Shown one piece after another: positions 21,929-33,421 of a stretch of 64,000 nucleotides of DNA. Each line of letters starts with the position of its first letter. The first letter of the stretch is position 1. A program made the translations under genes and the position numbers. The DNA comes from Opeltia flavorubescens. Its lineage: Eukaryota > Ascomycota > Lecanoromycetes > Teloschistales > Teloschistaceae. The stretch spans positions 310,001 through 374,000 of the forward strand of contig KE546974.1 in assembly GCA_000442125.1 (NCBI GenBank). Reading direction: 5' to 3'. The notes under the pieces are model-generated. The model saw only the letters and a list, made by a program, of their open reading frames with translations, did no database searches and was not told the DNA's origin.

Positions 21929-23292
21929 GTCGAAATACTTGCTGCACCCTCTCCCAAGGGCGAGCGCGTGATGATTTCAAAGAGAAAGGGGACTTGGAAC
22001 TCGACGTTCGGACGGGAGTCAGCAACGCCCTGTCTGGGTGCAGTCGTCAACAAAACATCTGGTAGCTTCGAGGAGAATTCAACAAAGGTCTTTCTCGATC
22101 TCCCGGTCGTGCAGATGGAATGCACAGTTGCTGCTGTTATTGTTGTCGTTGTCGCCGTAGTAATAAGGGAAGTTCGTCTCCTTTGGAGGGGGAAGGATGT
22201 CAGCCGGGCTTAGGCACATGGGAGAAGTCACATTCACCCTACCAAAGAGAAAAGTAAACAGTGCCCAGAGAGCTGCAGCGATTAATCAGGCGCAAGTGCT
22301 CATTCAATGCTTAGAGAAGACAATGTCGTTGCGCAACTCGTCGAGCTGTCCAGTATCGCTGCCGTCAGAGCTCCCCGTCCCTGAAGCTTACCCCTCCGCC
22401 AGCAATCGATAGGCGATAAGCTGATTGTTGATCATGTGCCAAGCCTTGCGATGATCTGAACAACAGCGGCAGCGGCCAAAGGCACAAAACGACAGGAGTG
22501 CTTAGGTAGGAATGATTGAAGCGCAAAGTGAAAACAGTGGAATGGTTACCAGGATACTGAAGAATAGCAGCGGAGAAGGTAGGAAGGAATGGAAGAGTAG
22601 AGTACAGCTCCACAGCTGGAGACTAGAGCATTTGGGGATAGTCGACCACATCAACCCCTCATCCATTGGATCATTGGATCTCCCTTTTGGCCCTTGCAGG
22701 TCCAGATCGCATATCACTCGACTGTCCGCTTGCATGATAGCATGTGAAAGAGATATCGATATCTATAGACGCAAAGACTTGCTCGGGAAATCGACCTCAT
22801 TGCCCTGTCTCAGGCAGCGCATGTCCAAATCTTCGACTCTAACTTCAAGCACAAAGGCAATCAGGCTTGCCTAGACACTGTAAGGCTGCAAAAGATCTGT
22901 CTGGTAAGGTACTCATGCAGACTAAATGCACAGCAAAGCGGGTGGTAGTGCGCGCTGTCAACGCTGGCTCCAGTAATAGTCCCGTCCCCGGTTGCTCCCG
23001 AAATCCCTGAATGTGTGAGAAATATGTGTTTCTGCTTAAGCTGCGATTAGATGATGAGAATCAATTCACTAGCCGATGGGACCTAGCATTTGGCCGGCAG
23101 GAAGGATGTTGTAGATTTTTCGTCAAGGTGTTCTTCCCTTAGTGTAACAGCGCAGGAATGGGGTATATGTATAACATACAAATGTTCGACATTCGGAACG
23201 AAGAATGCATCGAAGAATAGTGCGCTCAATATCCATCTCCCAATAATCATGTCCAAGAAATGCATCTCAACGCCATTTTTGTATTATCTCTT
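21929..23292. other. Intergenic, 1.36 kb
   Basis: This holds the promoter of the F-box gene and the 3' flank of the GT90 gene. Frames up to 120 codons are present but lack motifs and splice logic. No RNA gene or repeat seen. Confidence 0.45.
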
Positions 23293-25105
23293 TCATCCAA
23301 TACCGAAACCAATGGATTCTCGGTTGTCGTCCACGACCCGGCCATACCTAGCATCACCAGTAAGCAAAGAGGTGTATCAAGAAATTTGATCAGACTTACT
23401 CGAGTAGCAGTCGAAAGAACCAGGCTTCGAAATCTTCATTGCGAAGAACTTGGCCTGCCCATTCCCTGCTTTGAGCCGCAATGCGCCGAGCCTGGGACTT
23501 GCCGATTTCTTCTTCGTTGAAATATCGAACACTTTCCAAGTACTCGTCCCCTTTGAGCGAGAGTGGTACGTAATGGATCCATGGACGCAACCATGCTTCG
23601 TGCCACTCCCTAAAAATCGCCATCTTGTAGATCATGCTTGTGCTTTTAAGAAATGCATAGAATCGTCCACTGAATGCATTGCCGTCCATATCCAGCAAAT
23701 ACTTATATGCCCACGCATCCTGTTGCTTCGACGGTTTGACGACCTCAAAGTATTCCTTCTGCGCATTGCAATCATCAGGGTCGCATTGGCCAATATGGGA
23801 GAACTTGATGTCGAACATGCGCTTGTAATCCTGACGTTGCACGTCCCGTAGTTTGAAAGTATTCATATCCGGGCTGCTCTGATTATCGAATACTTTTGCG
23901 GTGTCTAGTGCGTTCATCTTTTCCACGACCAATTGCCGATGTTGATGTCTCCAACCACCGTCTCTCGAAAAGCCACCAGTCGTAGAACCCCGCCAGAATA
24001 GCTGATCTTTCTTGTTTTCCCAGGGATAGTCAAGCCTCTCGTCGTATGCAACCTTCTCAGCCCAGTACCACGGCGACGGGTAGAGTATGTCCTGGAAGCT
24101 ACTGATTTTGCTTTGGGAGAAGATGGGAAAGAGATCGTGGACAATCTTGAAGGCGTTTGGTCGGCCGAAGAAACCAAACCTTTCCTGCAAAGACGGTGAC
24201 AAGCAGATATCAGAGAACGCTGTATGGTTGGATATAAGACCAAGTTCTGAGAAGGTGAAGGATTTCGAATTATCCCTGATAACCTCGTCCAGCGCTCTAA
24301 CGGGAGTCTCCGGCGGGCAAGACATTCTTGAATTGGTCCATGTTGCCTGGTGAGCAAACCAATTAAATCTGGTCGTCTTGACATCGCTGAAGCGTTTTCC
24401 GTCGTCCAAATCAGTCGGTCTGGGTGACCAAGAGTTCCTAGGCGAAGGGTTTGTGAAGGAAACGGGCATTGCTTTATCTTTTGCTGCGGCCACCAGCCTG
24501 CTCAAATCGTCGTCAGGGATAACCACTCGAGGCTCGTCATGCAGGTTGAATGGCAGGTCCATATCCGGCAAATGTTTGACAAAACTATCCATCATGCCCA
24601 CTGTTGATTTCTGCTGCCATTCAGGCCCGCCAGCAGCGGTTGCTACAGCTCCATCCCTGATTAAAACCCCCAGTAAGCCATTGTCGAACCCAAGTGCTTC
24701 CCTTGCTCTTTTACGTATCAGTGCCGGCTCAAGAGCCCAGAATGGTAGCAACGCATGATGTATTTCGTCATACTCGTCAATGAACCGAACGTTCCTTTCT
24801 TTGGCAAACTGGTACCATTTGTCAAAATTGGGTGGGGGAGGGACTTTGTATCTTCTTCTGTACTCGTTGACTGCATCAGCCAGTGTCTGGGATTGCCTCG
24901 ACCTTGTATTATCGAATTCATGTTCCGCTTCAGTGATGAGCTGGTGTATTGGGTGAGAGGTATCGTCAGAGGGGGGTATAGGCGTCGAGTCTGGAGGGTT
25001 GGAGATATCGACGATTGGAGTATAAGGTTGTCTCCGCAGTATGGATGTTGTGATGAGGACTAGGAAGCATATTGCAAGTAGCGATACGAGTTGGGTACGT
25101 CTCAT
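23293..25105 (-). CDS. GT90 glycosyltransferase, CAP10/capsule-associated type
   Basis: Exons 25105-23400 and 23347-23293 encode 586 residues. A short cytoplasmic MRRTQ is followed by one hydrophobic anchor (about 6-24), so this is a type II Golgi membrane protein. The GT90 domain fills the C-terminal half: NWFAHQATWTNSRMSCPPET, DICLSPSLQERFGFFGRPN, the donor-site block LFWRGSTTGGFSRDG, KFSHIGQCDPDDC, and KYLLDMDGNAFSGRFYAFLKS. The spliced second exon supplies the conserved end EYGRVVDDNRESIGFGIG; without it the protein would stop at LLLE. The family transfers xylose or related sugars to extracellular polysaccharides or proteins in fungi such as Cryptococcus; the substrate here is unknown. 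Confidence 0.92.
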
Positions 25106-26348
25106 TCTTGATGCCCAGAAAGTCGGAGGTGATTGCTAAAATGTGAAAGCCATCGGTTCCATTGTAGGGCAGCCAATCGATCTAGCTGTGCACTTTTGTA
25201 AGATCACATCAATATGATTGCAAATTTGACCGAGAGTAAGCATGGGGATTCTTCTTGCCCATACCTGTCTTTCGATGACAGGGGCCGAGGAGAACAGACG
25301 ATACCTCAGGGTTCTCGCAAGAAAATAATGCCAAGACTTTCGTAAAATTAAGCCTGAGGCCACCATCTAAGACGTCGTTACTACGACTTCACTATCATCA
25401 TTCAACGTGTAGTGTCAATGCTTATCACATTGTTCAAAAGTCGAAAAATGTAATCGCTGCTGACAGTCCAAGCTAATGCCGACAGATCTGGGTGGATGTT
25501 ATGTTCCATCGTCATCCTGGGCGGATAGAACATCACATGGAGTGCCTTCGCATACCAGTGATGAAGATAGGTAGGTGGACGACTCTGTAGCAATGGTAGA
25601 GAAATCAGGTCTATGCTCGATAGTAAGGAGACATGAGAGGCAAATGCTATCATTGAAAGAAGCCCTTCTGCCTCTTCGTATCATATCAAGTTTTTGGCCA
25701 TCCTTGCTCTTTATTTTCTACGTCTCAGTTCATTCTCCCCGCTCTCGCTGCAGTGTTCTCTTCTAGCTATTTCTCGTCGAAATCTCATCTCCCAGTAGCA
25801 TGATTGAGCTTCTTCCTCATGTTCTCTTGGCCCTTCCCTTCCATTCAGCCTGCTTGTTGGCCATCTAATACCTCCTAAGAGGAACTTTGCTAGTCTGCAG
25901 CCAATTTGACTACCAAAGGATGAATACCTTTTGAATGATCCTTGACTGCAAGGAAGACTCGTGGAATAAGGACAATAACGTACAGGACTTCGAGGTCTTT
26001 GCCCGTTGAATCCCTGACACATGCATCACAGCCTTGAGGACTTGAGATGAAGGGCTTAAATCCACGGAAAAGTGTATTGAATCTCTACTCTTGGGTCTTA
26101 TGAAGCCAAAAAACGAATACCGTGTTGGAATGAAGTAATTATCTTGTGCCGTTCACTGCTCTCTCTGTCCAGCTTAGCGTGGTCACAACGAATATAAAAA
26201 GTCACTCGGTCTCCCACTTTCTTCTTCCCTCGTCATGAATCCTACGAAAGCAATCATCTCCTTTAGAAAGCCCTAAACTTTGAAGTTAAGCCATTACAGC
26301 AGCCATACATCATACTCATTAGAGAGACCTCGTTGCTTATGCATATCT
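25106..26348. other. Intergenic, 1.24 kb
   Basis: Promoters of the GT90 gene (leftward) and of the unknown family member A (rightward) lie here. A frame of about 100 codons at 25711-26022 is Arg-rich and without homology I recognise. No RNA gene or repeat. Confidence 0.45.
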
Positions 26349-27433
26349 ATGTCGAGGCAACATTCAAATCCAGGAAACCTTGAGACTAACATGTCGGTAC
26401 CAAATGAACCTTCAGCCTCGACCGTTGGCTTGAATACGGAAACGGTAAATCTCAAACCTATCATTCTAGGCTTTACTGATATTCTACTTACAGTTTCTTT
26501 TGCCGGATGAAATCTCTGCTACGCTATTCAAGTTAGAAGAGGAAGAGAAGTGCATGAAATTCCGGTTGAATGAGATACGGGAACAGAAGCGGAAGATCCT
26601 AGATTCTTTGCCAGGTGCAAGAAGTGCCAGAGAGACAAACGCACCCCACAGATTGTCATCTTCCGAGCCATCAATACGCAATAATACACGCAAGCAAGAG
26701 GCCGGATACAAGGAAGGGAGAGCATTGACGGCGAAAGAGATAATGTATGTCATGATGACCTTCCTCTCTGACTTTGAATGACACTGGCGTCTGCCATAGG
26801 TACTGCACTAGCCATTACAAACTATTCGATCCTACCCGCCACAGTCCAGCCATTCTCGCGATGATCGCACCGCGCCAGCAGCTGACGCCAATACTGGATT
26901 ACTCGATATTTGATCAATACTTACTCTACTCTAACCCTTATTTGACTCAGGATACAGTCAATGAGATCCCTCGATCTGGCGTCCGTCTTGACGATATGGC
27001 TGTCGGGCATGTCCTCGCTAGTCCAGTTTGGCGTAAAGACTTGAACACGCTATGGCCTGCGGAATTCGACGTACCAGGCTTTCCTCGTGCTACGCGAGCT
27101 CCCCTAGGGCACGCATACAAGATCAAAGTAGAGGAAGGCGACACCGATGTCTCGGGATACGTAGCGACAGCCGTAGATGTCGGCTTCTATATTGGGTGGT
27201 GGCGGGGGCTTCAGCCCCTTATGGGCAAGGAAGGACTTGACGCAGGTACCTACATCGTTCGCCCACCTCGCGAGAAGTTCGCATGCGAAGGATTCGGTTG
27301 GAAGAAGGATTGGAAATGCAAAGTCCAGCAACCAGCCGGCTCCGCGCACGATCCGACTCCGGGCTTACTCCTCCGAGGCAATCAAAACTCTGCCCAATTC
27401 GTACCTACTACGTTGGATACAGCGATGGAGTAG
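26349..27433 (+). CDS. Unknown fungal family, member A (GWWRGLQPLMGKEG motif)
   Basis: Exons 26349-26444, 26494-26744 and 26800-27433 encode 326 residues; an ATG at 26391 would give 312. Residues 33-60 form a charged helix, probably a coiled coil (LFKLEEEEKCMKFRLNEIRE). The C-terminal domain, about 150-290, has WPAEFDVPGFPRATRAPLG, AYKIKVEEGD and GFYIGWWRGLQPLMGKEG, then FACEGFGWKKDWKCK. I do not recognise it. A paralogue (member B) lies 4.5 kb away in inverted orientation and matches at roughly two thirds of about 140 aligned residues by eye, with conserved introns near KEIM/LAR. Strong conservation in that domain argues both are translated. No signal peptide or membrane segment; probably cytosolic or nuclear. 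Confidence 0.75.
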
Positions 27434-27685
27434 ACAACAAGGAAGAAAGGCCCGTGAGCAGGAAAAGGAGGAAACACAGGAAGGAAGCCTAGCCGACTTA
27501 CATAGTATACTTTAGACTTTGACAGCCTAATCAATGTATGGTACACTGCTTTCAATTGAGTGACCAAGTCAAACGCGGCTATTTGGCGCCACTCAATAGC
27601 AACTTTACTCAATGTTCCTTAAATTTTTTGACACTGCTGGGAATCATGTAGATCGGATGGATGCATTCCGGTTCCTCGTTACGGG

Positions 27686-30600
27686 ATGGAGACTGCCATA
27701 CGGTGGTCGTCGAGCTCCACGGTCAATGAGCAGCGTTTCCTTCTCGTCGATGTTTCAGGTCGTAGCTTCAGACATTGTGTAGTCGAGAAATACGATGGCA
27801 AAGGTCTTACGTATCAAACACTTTCTGTTCACCGCAATGTTCCCGCTTTCCGAGCGTTTGATTGGTCTCCCCACAATGAGTCCGTTCTGGCTGTTGGGGA
27901 ATGGTCAGGATCTGCGACTGTACTCACACTTCAGGATGAACAATCGACACCTTTTTCCTTGCCTGTCAAATCGCAACGTCCTGTCAATGCTGTAGCTTTC
28001 GCGAAGTCTGGTTTACTAGCTGTCGGCCTTGAGCGCGTTAGAAACGACTTTTCACTTAACATTTGGGATGTCGAACATCGTCTGCTTTCAGATGCTTCTC
28101 CAATCGCTGGCCCTGGAAGATCAATACCCGAACCTGTCCGCAAATTGGCAAGCTCCGAAGGCATCACGAGTATTAAGTTTTTCCATGGTCAGCCAGATAC
28201 TTTAGTGGCAGGCGTGAAAGGTGCTTGCATCAGACTATACGATTTGCGCGAGCAAGCAGGAACTCCCGTTGTTCAGTTCTTGACAGCCTCTGTCCACAAC
28301 ATTGGCATCGATCCCCTGGACGAGAATTACTTCGCATCCGCAGGGGCTCAAAAGGATGTGACCATTCAAATCTGGGATCGCCGCTTTGGCCTTCTGTCCT
28401 CCGTCGCCTCTTTAGGTTCAGGTTCGAGCCATAGTGCTCATTATGGGCCTGTGCTTGAATATAAGAAAGCTTTCGAGGCTTCATCATCTACAGCACAGCC
28501 TCAGATATGGAGCTTGCGGTATTGCAGAGGTCAACGTGGCTATTTGGGTGCTCTCGCCAGTAATGGAGCTTTCAAAATCTTTGAGACCAAGCAGACGTAT
28601 GCACCTGAAGCGAACGGAACCCAGGACCAACCGGGCTGGGTCTCTCACGGACAACCTTATGTGCAGCCTCAACTCCGTACAGAACGTATCCATGGAGTTG
28701 AACCTTCTTCGGCAAATTCCAAAACAAGGCTTCAGGAGAGTTCACGCATTGTGGCTTTTGACTTTACAAACCTTGCTGGTCCGAAGGGCAGGCCTTCTGC
28801 CATTACAATTCGAGCTGATAAAAACATCAGTGTCTACGAGCTCAAGGGTCTTCGGCCAGTATTCGCTTTGTCTTCTACGGGGCAATTAGTAGGTAGCAGC
28901 CTCGGTCACCAGTCCAAACAAGGGAGCCCAACGCAACAAGACAGTTTCTCTCATATAGGTCTCTACCACACAAGAGCTCCTACGGATCAAATTCCGATGG
29001 ACTTAATGGCGAATTCAGGAAATGCCGGAAGTCCCGCTAAGCCATCCAGAGATCTCCTTCCCAGACGCAATCGTATTGACAAAGGGACGGCATCACTGTC
29101 TAGTCGTGAGGATCATGAGCGATGGTTCGAGAAAACCTATTCCTGCCAGGAAAAGTCTATCGAACCTGCTCTGGCAATTTTGGATTTGAATCGCCGCCGC
29201 TGTACGCGAGGTTATCTTTTCGACTGCCGGAAGAATATGGAAATAGTAGCAGATGACCCGTGGTTGGAAGATATGTGGGAATGGGTTGGGAGTAGGTCCA
29301 TTACCAACTTCTTCCTAATCCGCTTACGGAAAGGTTTTCAGGAGCAAAGCGTCTCTCAATGGACGAGAGTTTCGTCGTTCGCGGTATCGATCTGAGCTAT
29401 CTCGGTGTCTATAATATATGGAACATCGACTTGGGTAAAGCCGGTGGATCTTCATTTGGAGCTTGGAGCTGACAGGTCAACCAGGTTCTGAAAAGGCAGT
29501 CCGGATATCTGGAAGGTCTGAGAACACGGACATCCTCTACGCCATCGAAGCCATCTGTCGAAGCCTAGAGCTGCCAGAGCTCAAGTCTATCGACTCGTCC
29601 TTACCAGCACACCGCCGTGTCTGCCTTCATATCTGCGGCTTCGGGCTTCCGAGTGAGGAGCTAGATAACACCATTAAAGCTCTCATCGACCAAGAGCGGA
29701 ATACTAAAGCCGCGGCTTTGGCACTGGCTCACAATGAATCGAAGCGTGCGCTGGCTGCCCTTAGATCTAGTCCTACCCCAGCACATCGCGAGCTTTCCCT
29801 TGCGCTTGCGGGATTCATCAAAGGCGTGACGGACGAGACCTGGAATGAGACTATTACGGACATAGCAGTTTCCCTGACCGACCCCTATGCCCGTGCTATT
29901 CTAGCTCTGGTCCGCAACGGTTCCTGGCGCGATGTCTTGTCTGAAACCTCTCTTCCCCTCCAATACCGCGTCGGTATTGCAGTCATGTATCTCCCAGATC
30001 CAGAACTCACAAAATACATCTCAGCACTTACAAATGAATGCATCCGGCACGGAGACATTGAGGGACTTCCCCTCACCGGTCTTTCCGAACAAGCAGTCCC
30101 TCTCCTACAAAATTACATCCTGAAGTACCACGACCTTCAGACCGCCATCCTCGTCATCTCTCACACCTCACCACGCTACTTCTCCTCTCCTCTCGTCGAC
30201 ATCTGGCGCACAGAGTACCGCTCCCTCCTCAATACCTACCGCCTCTTTATCCACCGCATCCGTTTCGACACCGGCGCTACAAAACTCTCCGCCCCTCCCA
30301 ATAGCAGCAAACCCACTCTCACACCCCCCGCTAAGCAAGTCTCTCTCAAATGCAACAACTGCGACCAGTCTCTCGACCGCAATCCCGCTCACGCTTCTGC
30401 GGCCGCTCCTCCCTTGCCTCCATCCTCAACCTCGGGTTCCGTATTCGCAGACCACAAATCCGGGACCGTGTGCCCCAAATGCGGGAAGCATATGCCCAGA
30501 TGCGTGGTCTGTATGCTCTGGCTCGGTATGCCGGATCCGCATACCAAAGGCGGCGCACACACGAATGCACAGGCGATGGAACGGAGCAGGGAGTCAGCGC

Positions 30601-30788
30601 GGAGCGGAGAGAAGGGCAAGGGGGAGACAGGGAGGGACTTGATGAAGGAATTCATTACCGTTTGCAGAGGGTGCTGGCATATGGCGCACGCAGGACACGC
30701 GGAGGAATGGTTCAGGGGGAATAAGGAGTGTCCGGTGCCGGGTTGTGAGTGTCGATGCATGGAGATTGATGTTGGCGCCGGGGGATGA
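27686..30788 (+). CDS. SEA4: SEACAT/GATOR2 subunit Sea4 (WDR59-partner Mio)
   Basis: Exons 27686-29291, 29342-29434 and 29476-30788 encode 1003 residues. Mio/Sea4 is a core of the GATOR2/SEACAT complex on the vacuole, which passes amino-acid sufficiency to TORC1. The N-terminal 400 residues are a WD40 propeller (FRAFDWSPHNESVLAVGEWS, NVGIDPLDENYFASAGAQKD-like blades). An alpha-solenoid follows, with DLSYLGVYNIW and ALAHNESKRALAAL. The end has the family zinc module: CNNCDQSL, CPKCGKHMPRCVVCMLWLG, then CRGCWHMAHAGHAEEWF and CPVPGCECRC. Intron donors are GTAGGT and GTAAAG; the joins restore RAKRLSMDESF and DLGQPGSEK. The gene sits between the two unknown paralogues. Confidence 0.94.
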
Positions 30789-30975
30789 AGAGATCTTATC
30801 TACTGCATCGGCAATAGCAATTTCTACAAAGACTAAGGTCATTTTCACTCGGTCGTTGTTCTCAAATAGACACTCAGTTGCCATTTTACCCCGCAAAAAT
30901 CAACGCTGACCGCCATAAAGATGAGTCATATCAAAGCCAGATACCAAAAAAAAATCCGTAGACCTTCTTCAGCGA

Positions 30976-31006
30976 ATGGCAATTCCGCGCGGCGCGGAAT
31001 TGCCAT
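30976..31006. repeat. 31-bp near-perfect inverted repeat
   Basis: Arms of 15 bp at 30976-30990 and 30992-31006 are exact reverse complements with a single G between. Each arm begins ATGGCAATTCCGC. The arms end sharply, since the next pair is A/A. It would fold into a long GC-capped hairpin in RNA. It could be part of a terminator for Sea4 (188 bp downstream of its stop), a replication or recombination hotspot, or a relic element end. Confidence 0.85.
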
Positions 31007-31078
31007 ATGCGTAAACTACTGTCGACAAGACAAAAAAGTAAAAAAAGGGGGTAATAAAACAGAATTCGGGAAAAAAAG

Positions 31079-31157
31079 GGGCCTAACTGGGATTTGAACC
31101 CAGGACCTCTTACATTTCAGATTCCGTTAACCCAAAGCAAGAATTCTGCCACTAGTT
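31079..31157 (-). tRNA. tRNA-Pro(UGG)-like with intron; 5' arm not recognisable
   Basis: The T arm is clean (31087-31103, stem CTGGG/CCCAG, loop TTCAAAT). The anticodon arm has stem CTTGC (31137-31141) pairing with GTAAG (31109-31113) and loop TTTGGG+T, anticodon TGG at 31132-31134. A 16-nt intron lies after position 37 (about 31115-31130), the canonical place. The D loop keeps CTAGTGG as in fungal tRNA-Pro. Seven T follow the 3' end, a Pol III terminator. The 3' acceptor strand TTAGGCC needs GGCCTAA at the 5' end, but AATGATC stands there, so the acceptor stem cannot form. I read this as a 5'-truncated tRNA-Pro relic, though a functional variant is not fully excluded. Confidence 0.55.
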
Positions 31158-31903
31158 TTGATCATTAGCATGTGAAAACGTGTGTAGGAATCAATGTGAG
31201 GCACCTGAACTATCAGGCCTGCATTGAAAACGTAATTCCTAGTTTCGAAAATGAAGTCGTTTTCTTGATACTGCGTCTTGGCATAATCCGAAATCGAGGT
31301 GTCGACTTCTCGACTTCTCGAGGTGTTCTACAACTCCGGCCAGATAGTTCAGGTTTGTCACTCTGGTTCTTACACTCTGTAGTGACTGATAACAAAAAAG
31401 CTTTTTTGATGTTGGGTATGGTCACTGAAGTACAATCATACCGTAGATTTCTATGTGTTATAACATACCAGCTGGCTTATACAAAGAATCGGTGTATCGA
31501 TATCAAACTCCTTTAAGCTGGTCTTGGTGTACACCAACACTCATGCTACGGTGGCATACGGTCTATCGGACAGGACTACTATCTTGAAGCCTCGTATAGT
31601 CTCAATTCACGCATGTATCGACACTTGAACAAAATGTCAAAGGAATTGTACTAATCATCTTCGTATGAAGTCTCCATAATACACGCGAATCAAAGCCGGC
31701 CGAGGTCTCCAATGCATCATCTCCCAACGACATTCTCTACCGTCCATCGCATGCCCATTTATTTCCTTTCTTGACCCCCGCCTTCTTCGGTACTCGCCTC
31801 ACCATCGACTTCTATGTTGGCCCTTTTTTTGCCACGTGGTGTCTGAGGAACCGGTGATTATTGGAGCCGCATTACTAGAGGACTTCCCTTCCTAGCCAGA
31901 CCT

Positions 31904-32836
31904 TCATTGGGGTCGTCGTATATGCCCGCTAAAAACCTGGATTGGACATTTGCAGCTCATTTTCCATCCAAATCCGTCGCATAGGAAGTCTTCGTGCGAG
32001 GGCCGGATGGTGTACATTCCGGCGTCCATACCTTCCTTCCCCATCAACGGCTGAAGACCTCTCCACCAACCCACATAGAAGCCCTTGTCCTCAGCTGTAG
32101 CGATATTCCCGTAGGCGTCTCTATCACCTGCTTCTACACGTATCTTATACGCGAAGCCGAGGGGCGCACGAGTAGCCCGGGGAAAACCAGCAACGTCAAA
32201 TTCCGCGGGCCAATATTTTACGAGATCGCCACGTTTGAAACGGCCACTGGCAAGAACGCAGCCGACGGCAAGATCGTCAAGGCGGACTCCCTGCCTTGGG
32301 ATGTCCCCAACCTTGTCTTCTGTCATGTAAAGGTTCGAGAACAGAAGGTATTGATTGAATACAGAGAAGTCCAAGCTTCGAGTGATCTTCTGCGGCACGA
32401 TCGAGCTCAGAAAGTCTGCCCCATAGGTGAGGGGATGGTACATTATGTATGCCGCTGTGTTGAATCTAGAACAGTCAATTCAATCACTGGAAAACCACGG
32501 ACAACCGCTGTATACCTAGCAAGATTCTGCGGGATAGGCCGAGCTGCCTTGTACCCCGGCTCATGTTTGCTCGCCTTGCCTTTTCGTCCAGCTTCTTGAG
32601 TCACCGACTTTCGTTTAGAGCTGGCCTTCAATGGAGTCAATTTAGCTCATGAATAAGGATTGGGATCATACACTCTCTGCGTCGGAGTCACTCAAGACAG
32701 CTTCGTCATCCTCTGATGCCTCTACTTAAGCGTCAGCTTGATGAGGTCCATCTGTAGCGAAAGATTGACCGAATATACCATCAGAGGCTGCGAATACTCG
32801 TTCAAGCGATGTATCTGCACCGGCTTCGTCACACAT
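31904..32836 (-). CDS. Unknown fungal family, member B (paralogue of member A)
   Basis: Exons 32836-32779, 32721-32672, 32625-32516 and 32465-31904 encode 259 residues. The first two exons, short and acidic (MCDEAGADTSLERVF, SEDDEAVLSDSDAES), are less certain than the last two. The conserved domain reads FNQYLLFSNLYMTEDKVGDI, RQGVRLDDLAVG, WPAEFDVAGFPRATRAPLG and GFYVGWWRGLQPLMGKEG, then FLCDGFGWKMSCKC. These align with member A without gaps for long stretches. The intron after LAR matches the position of member A's second intron. The N-terminus is acidic-basic rather than coiled coil, so the paralogues differ in their first third. I do not recognise the family. Shorter by 67 residues than A, mostly at both ends. 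Confidence 0.7.
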
Positions 32837-33421
32837 GTCGGTAACTTGATGAAGGACGAGTTAAGTTGTAGAGAGCGGTCAGGATGATCTCGACCCAAGA
32901 GTACGTTGGATATTTCCTCCAGAAAGAGCTGAGTAAATATATTCTTGAAAGAAGAAAACAATTTCAGTTTCAAAGTTTTTATTCTTGGGAAATGGGCCAA
33001 CCGGGGTTTTGGGACTTGATCTTGTGGGTCTGGAGGTGAAGGTAGAATGAATGTAAAAGTGAAGCAGTATACTTATTTGAATTCCTATTCGCTATATCCT
33101 GGATGTGACACTGGAATATGCTCGATTTACATCACTGTTTCTTTGCCTGATTACATTTGGTTCACCCCGTAAATGAAGAAACAAGAACCGCTCAACGCTG
33201 GAGATCGATTCCCACTTTAACCTCGAAGCTCCCAAATGGAGCTACTCTTCGGTGCTGAGAAAAGCCTGCGGAGTCTAGGTCCATCGATTGCTGGCAGCAC
33301 GAAGCATTGATTGCCAAAATTGCGAACGGATCGAAAAAAAAATAAAACAAATCATGAAATCCAGATCTCATCTCGCCAGTGGCTATGCGTAGGGTTTTCG
33401 TGTAGTTGCTTGATCGTCCCT
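32837..33421. other. Intergenic
   Basis: Upstream of member B and downstream of the C2H2 gene. Contains an A-run at about 33336-33348. No gene, RNA or repeat seen. Confidence 0.45.

Larger units (their letters stand above)
30789..31903. other. Intergenic with palindrome and tRNA relic
   Basis: Between the 3' ends of Sea4 and of unknown-family member B. It holds a 31-bp interrupted palindrome, several A- and G-runs (31034-31078), and a tRNA-Pro-like sequence. No protein gene is apparent; one 114-codon frame at 31172-31516 has no motif. Confidence 0.5.

Noticed and set aside
25711-26022. 103-codon minus-strand frame in the 25-26 kb gap
   Set aside because: Arg-rich without recognisable domain; no partner exons.
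26349-32836. The two unknown paralogues as pseudogenes
   Set aside because: Both give open spliced frames with consensus introns and conserve the same motifs, which is unlike decaying copies.
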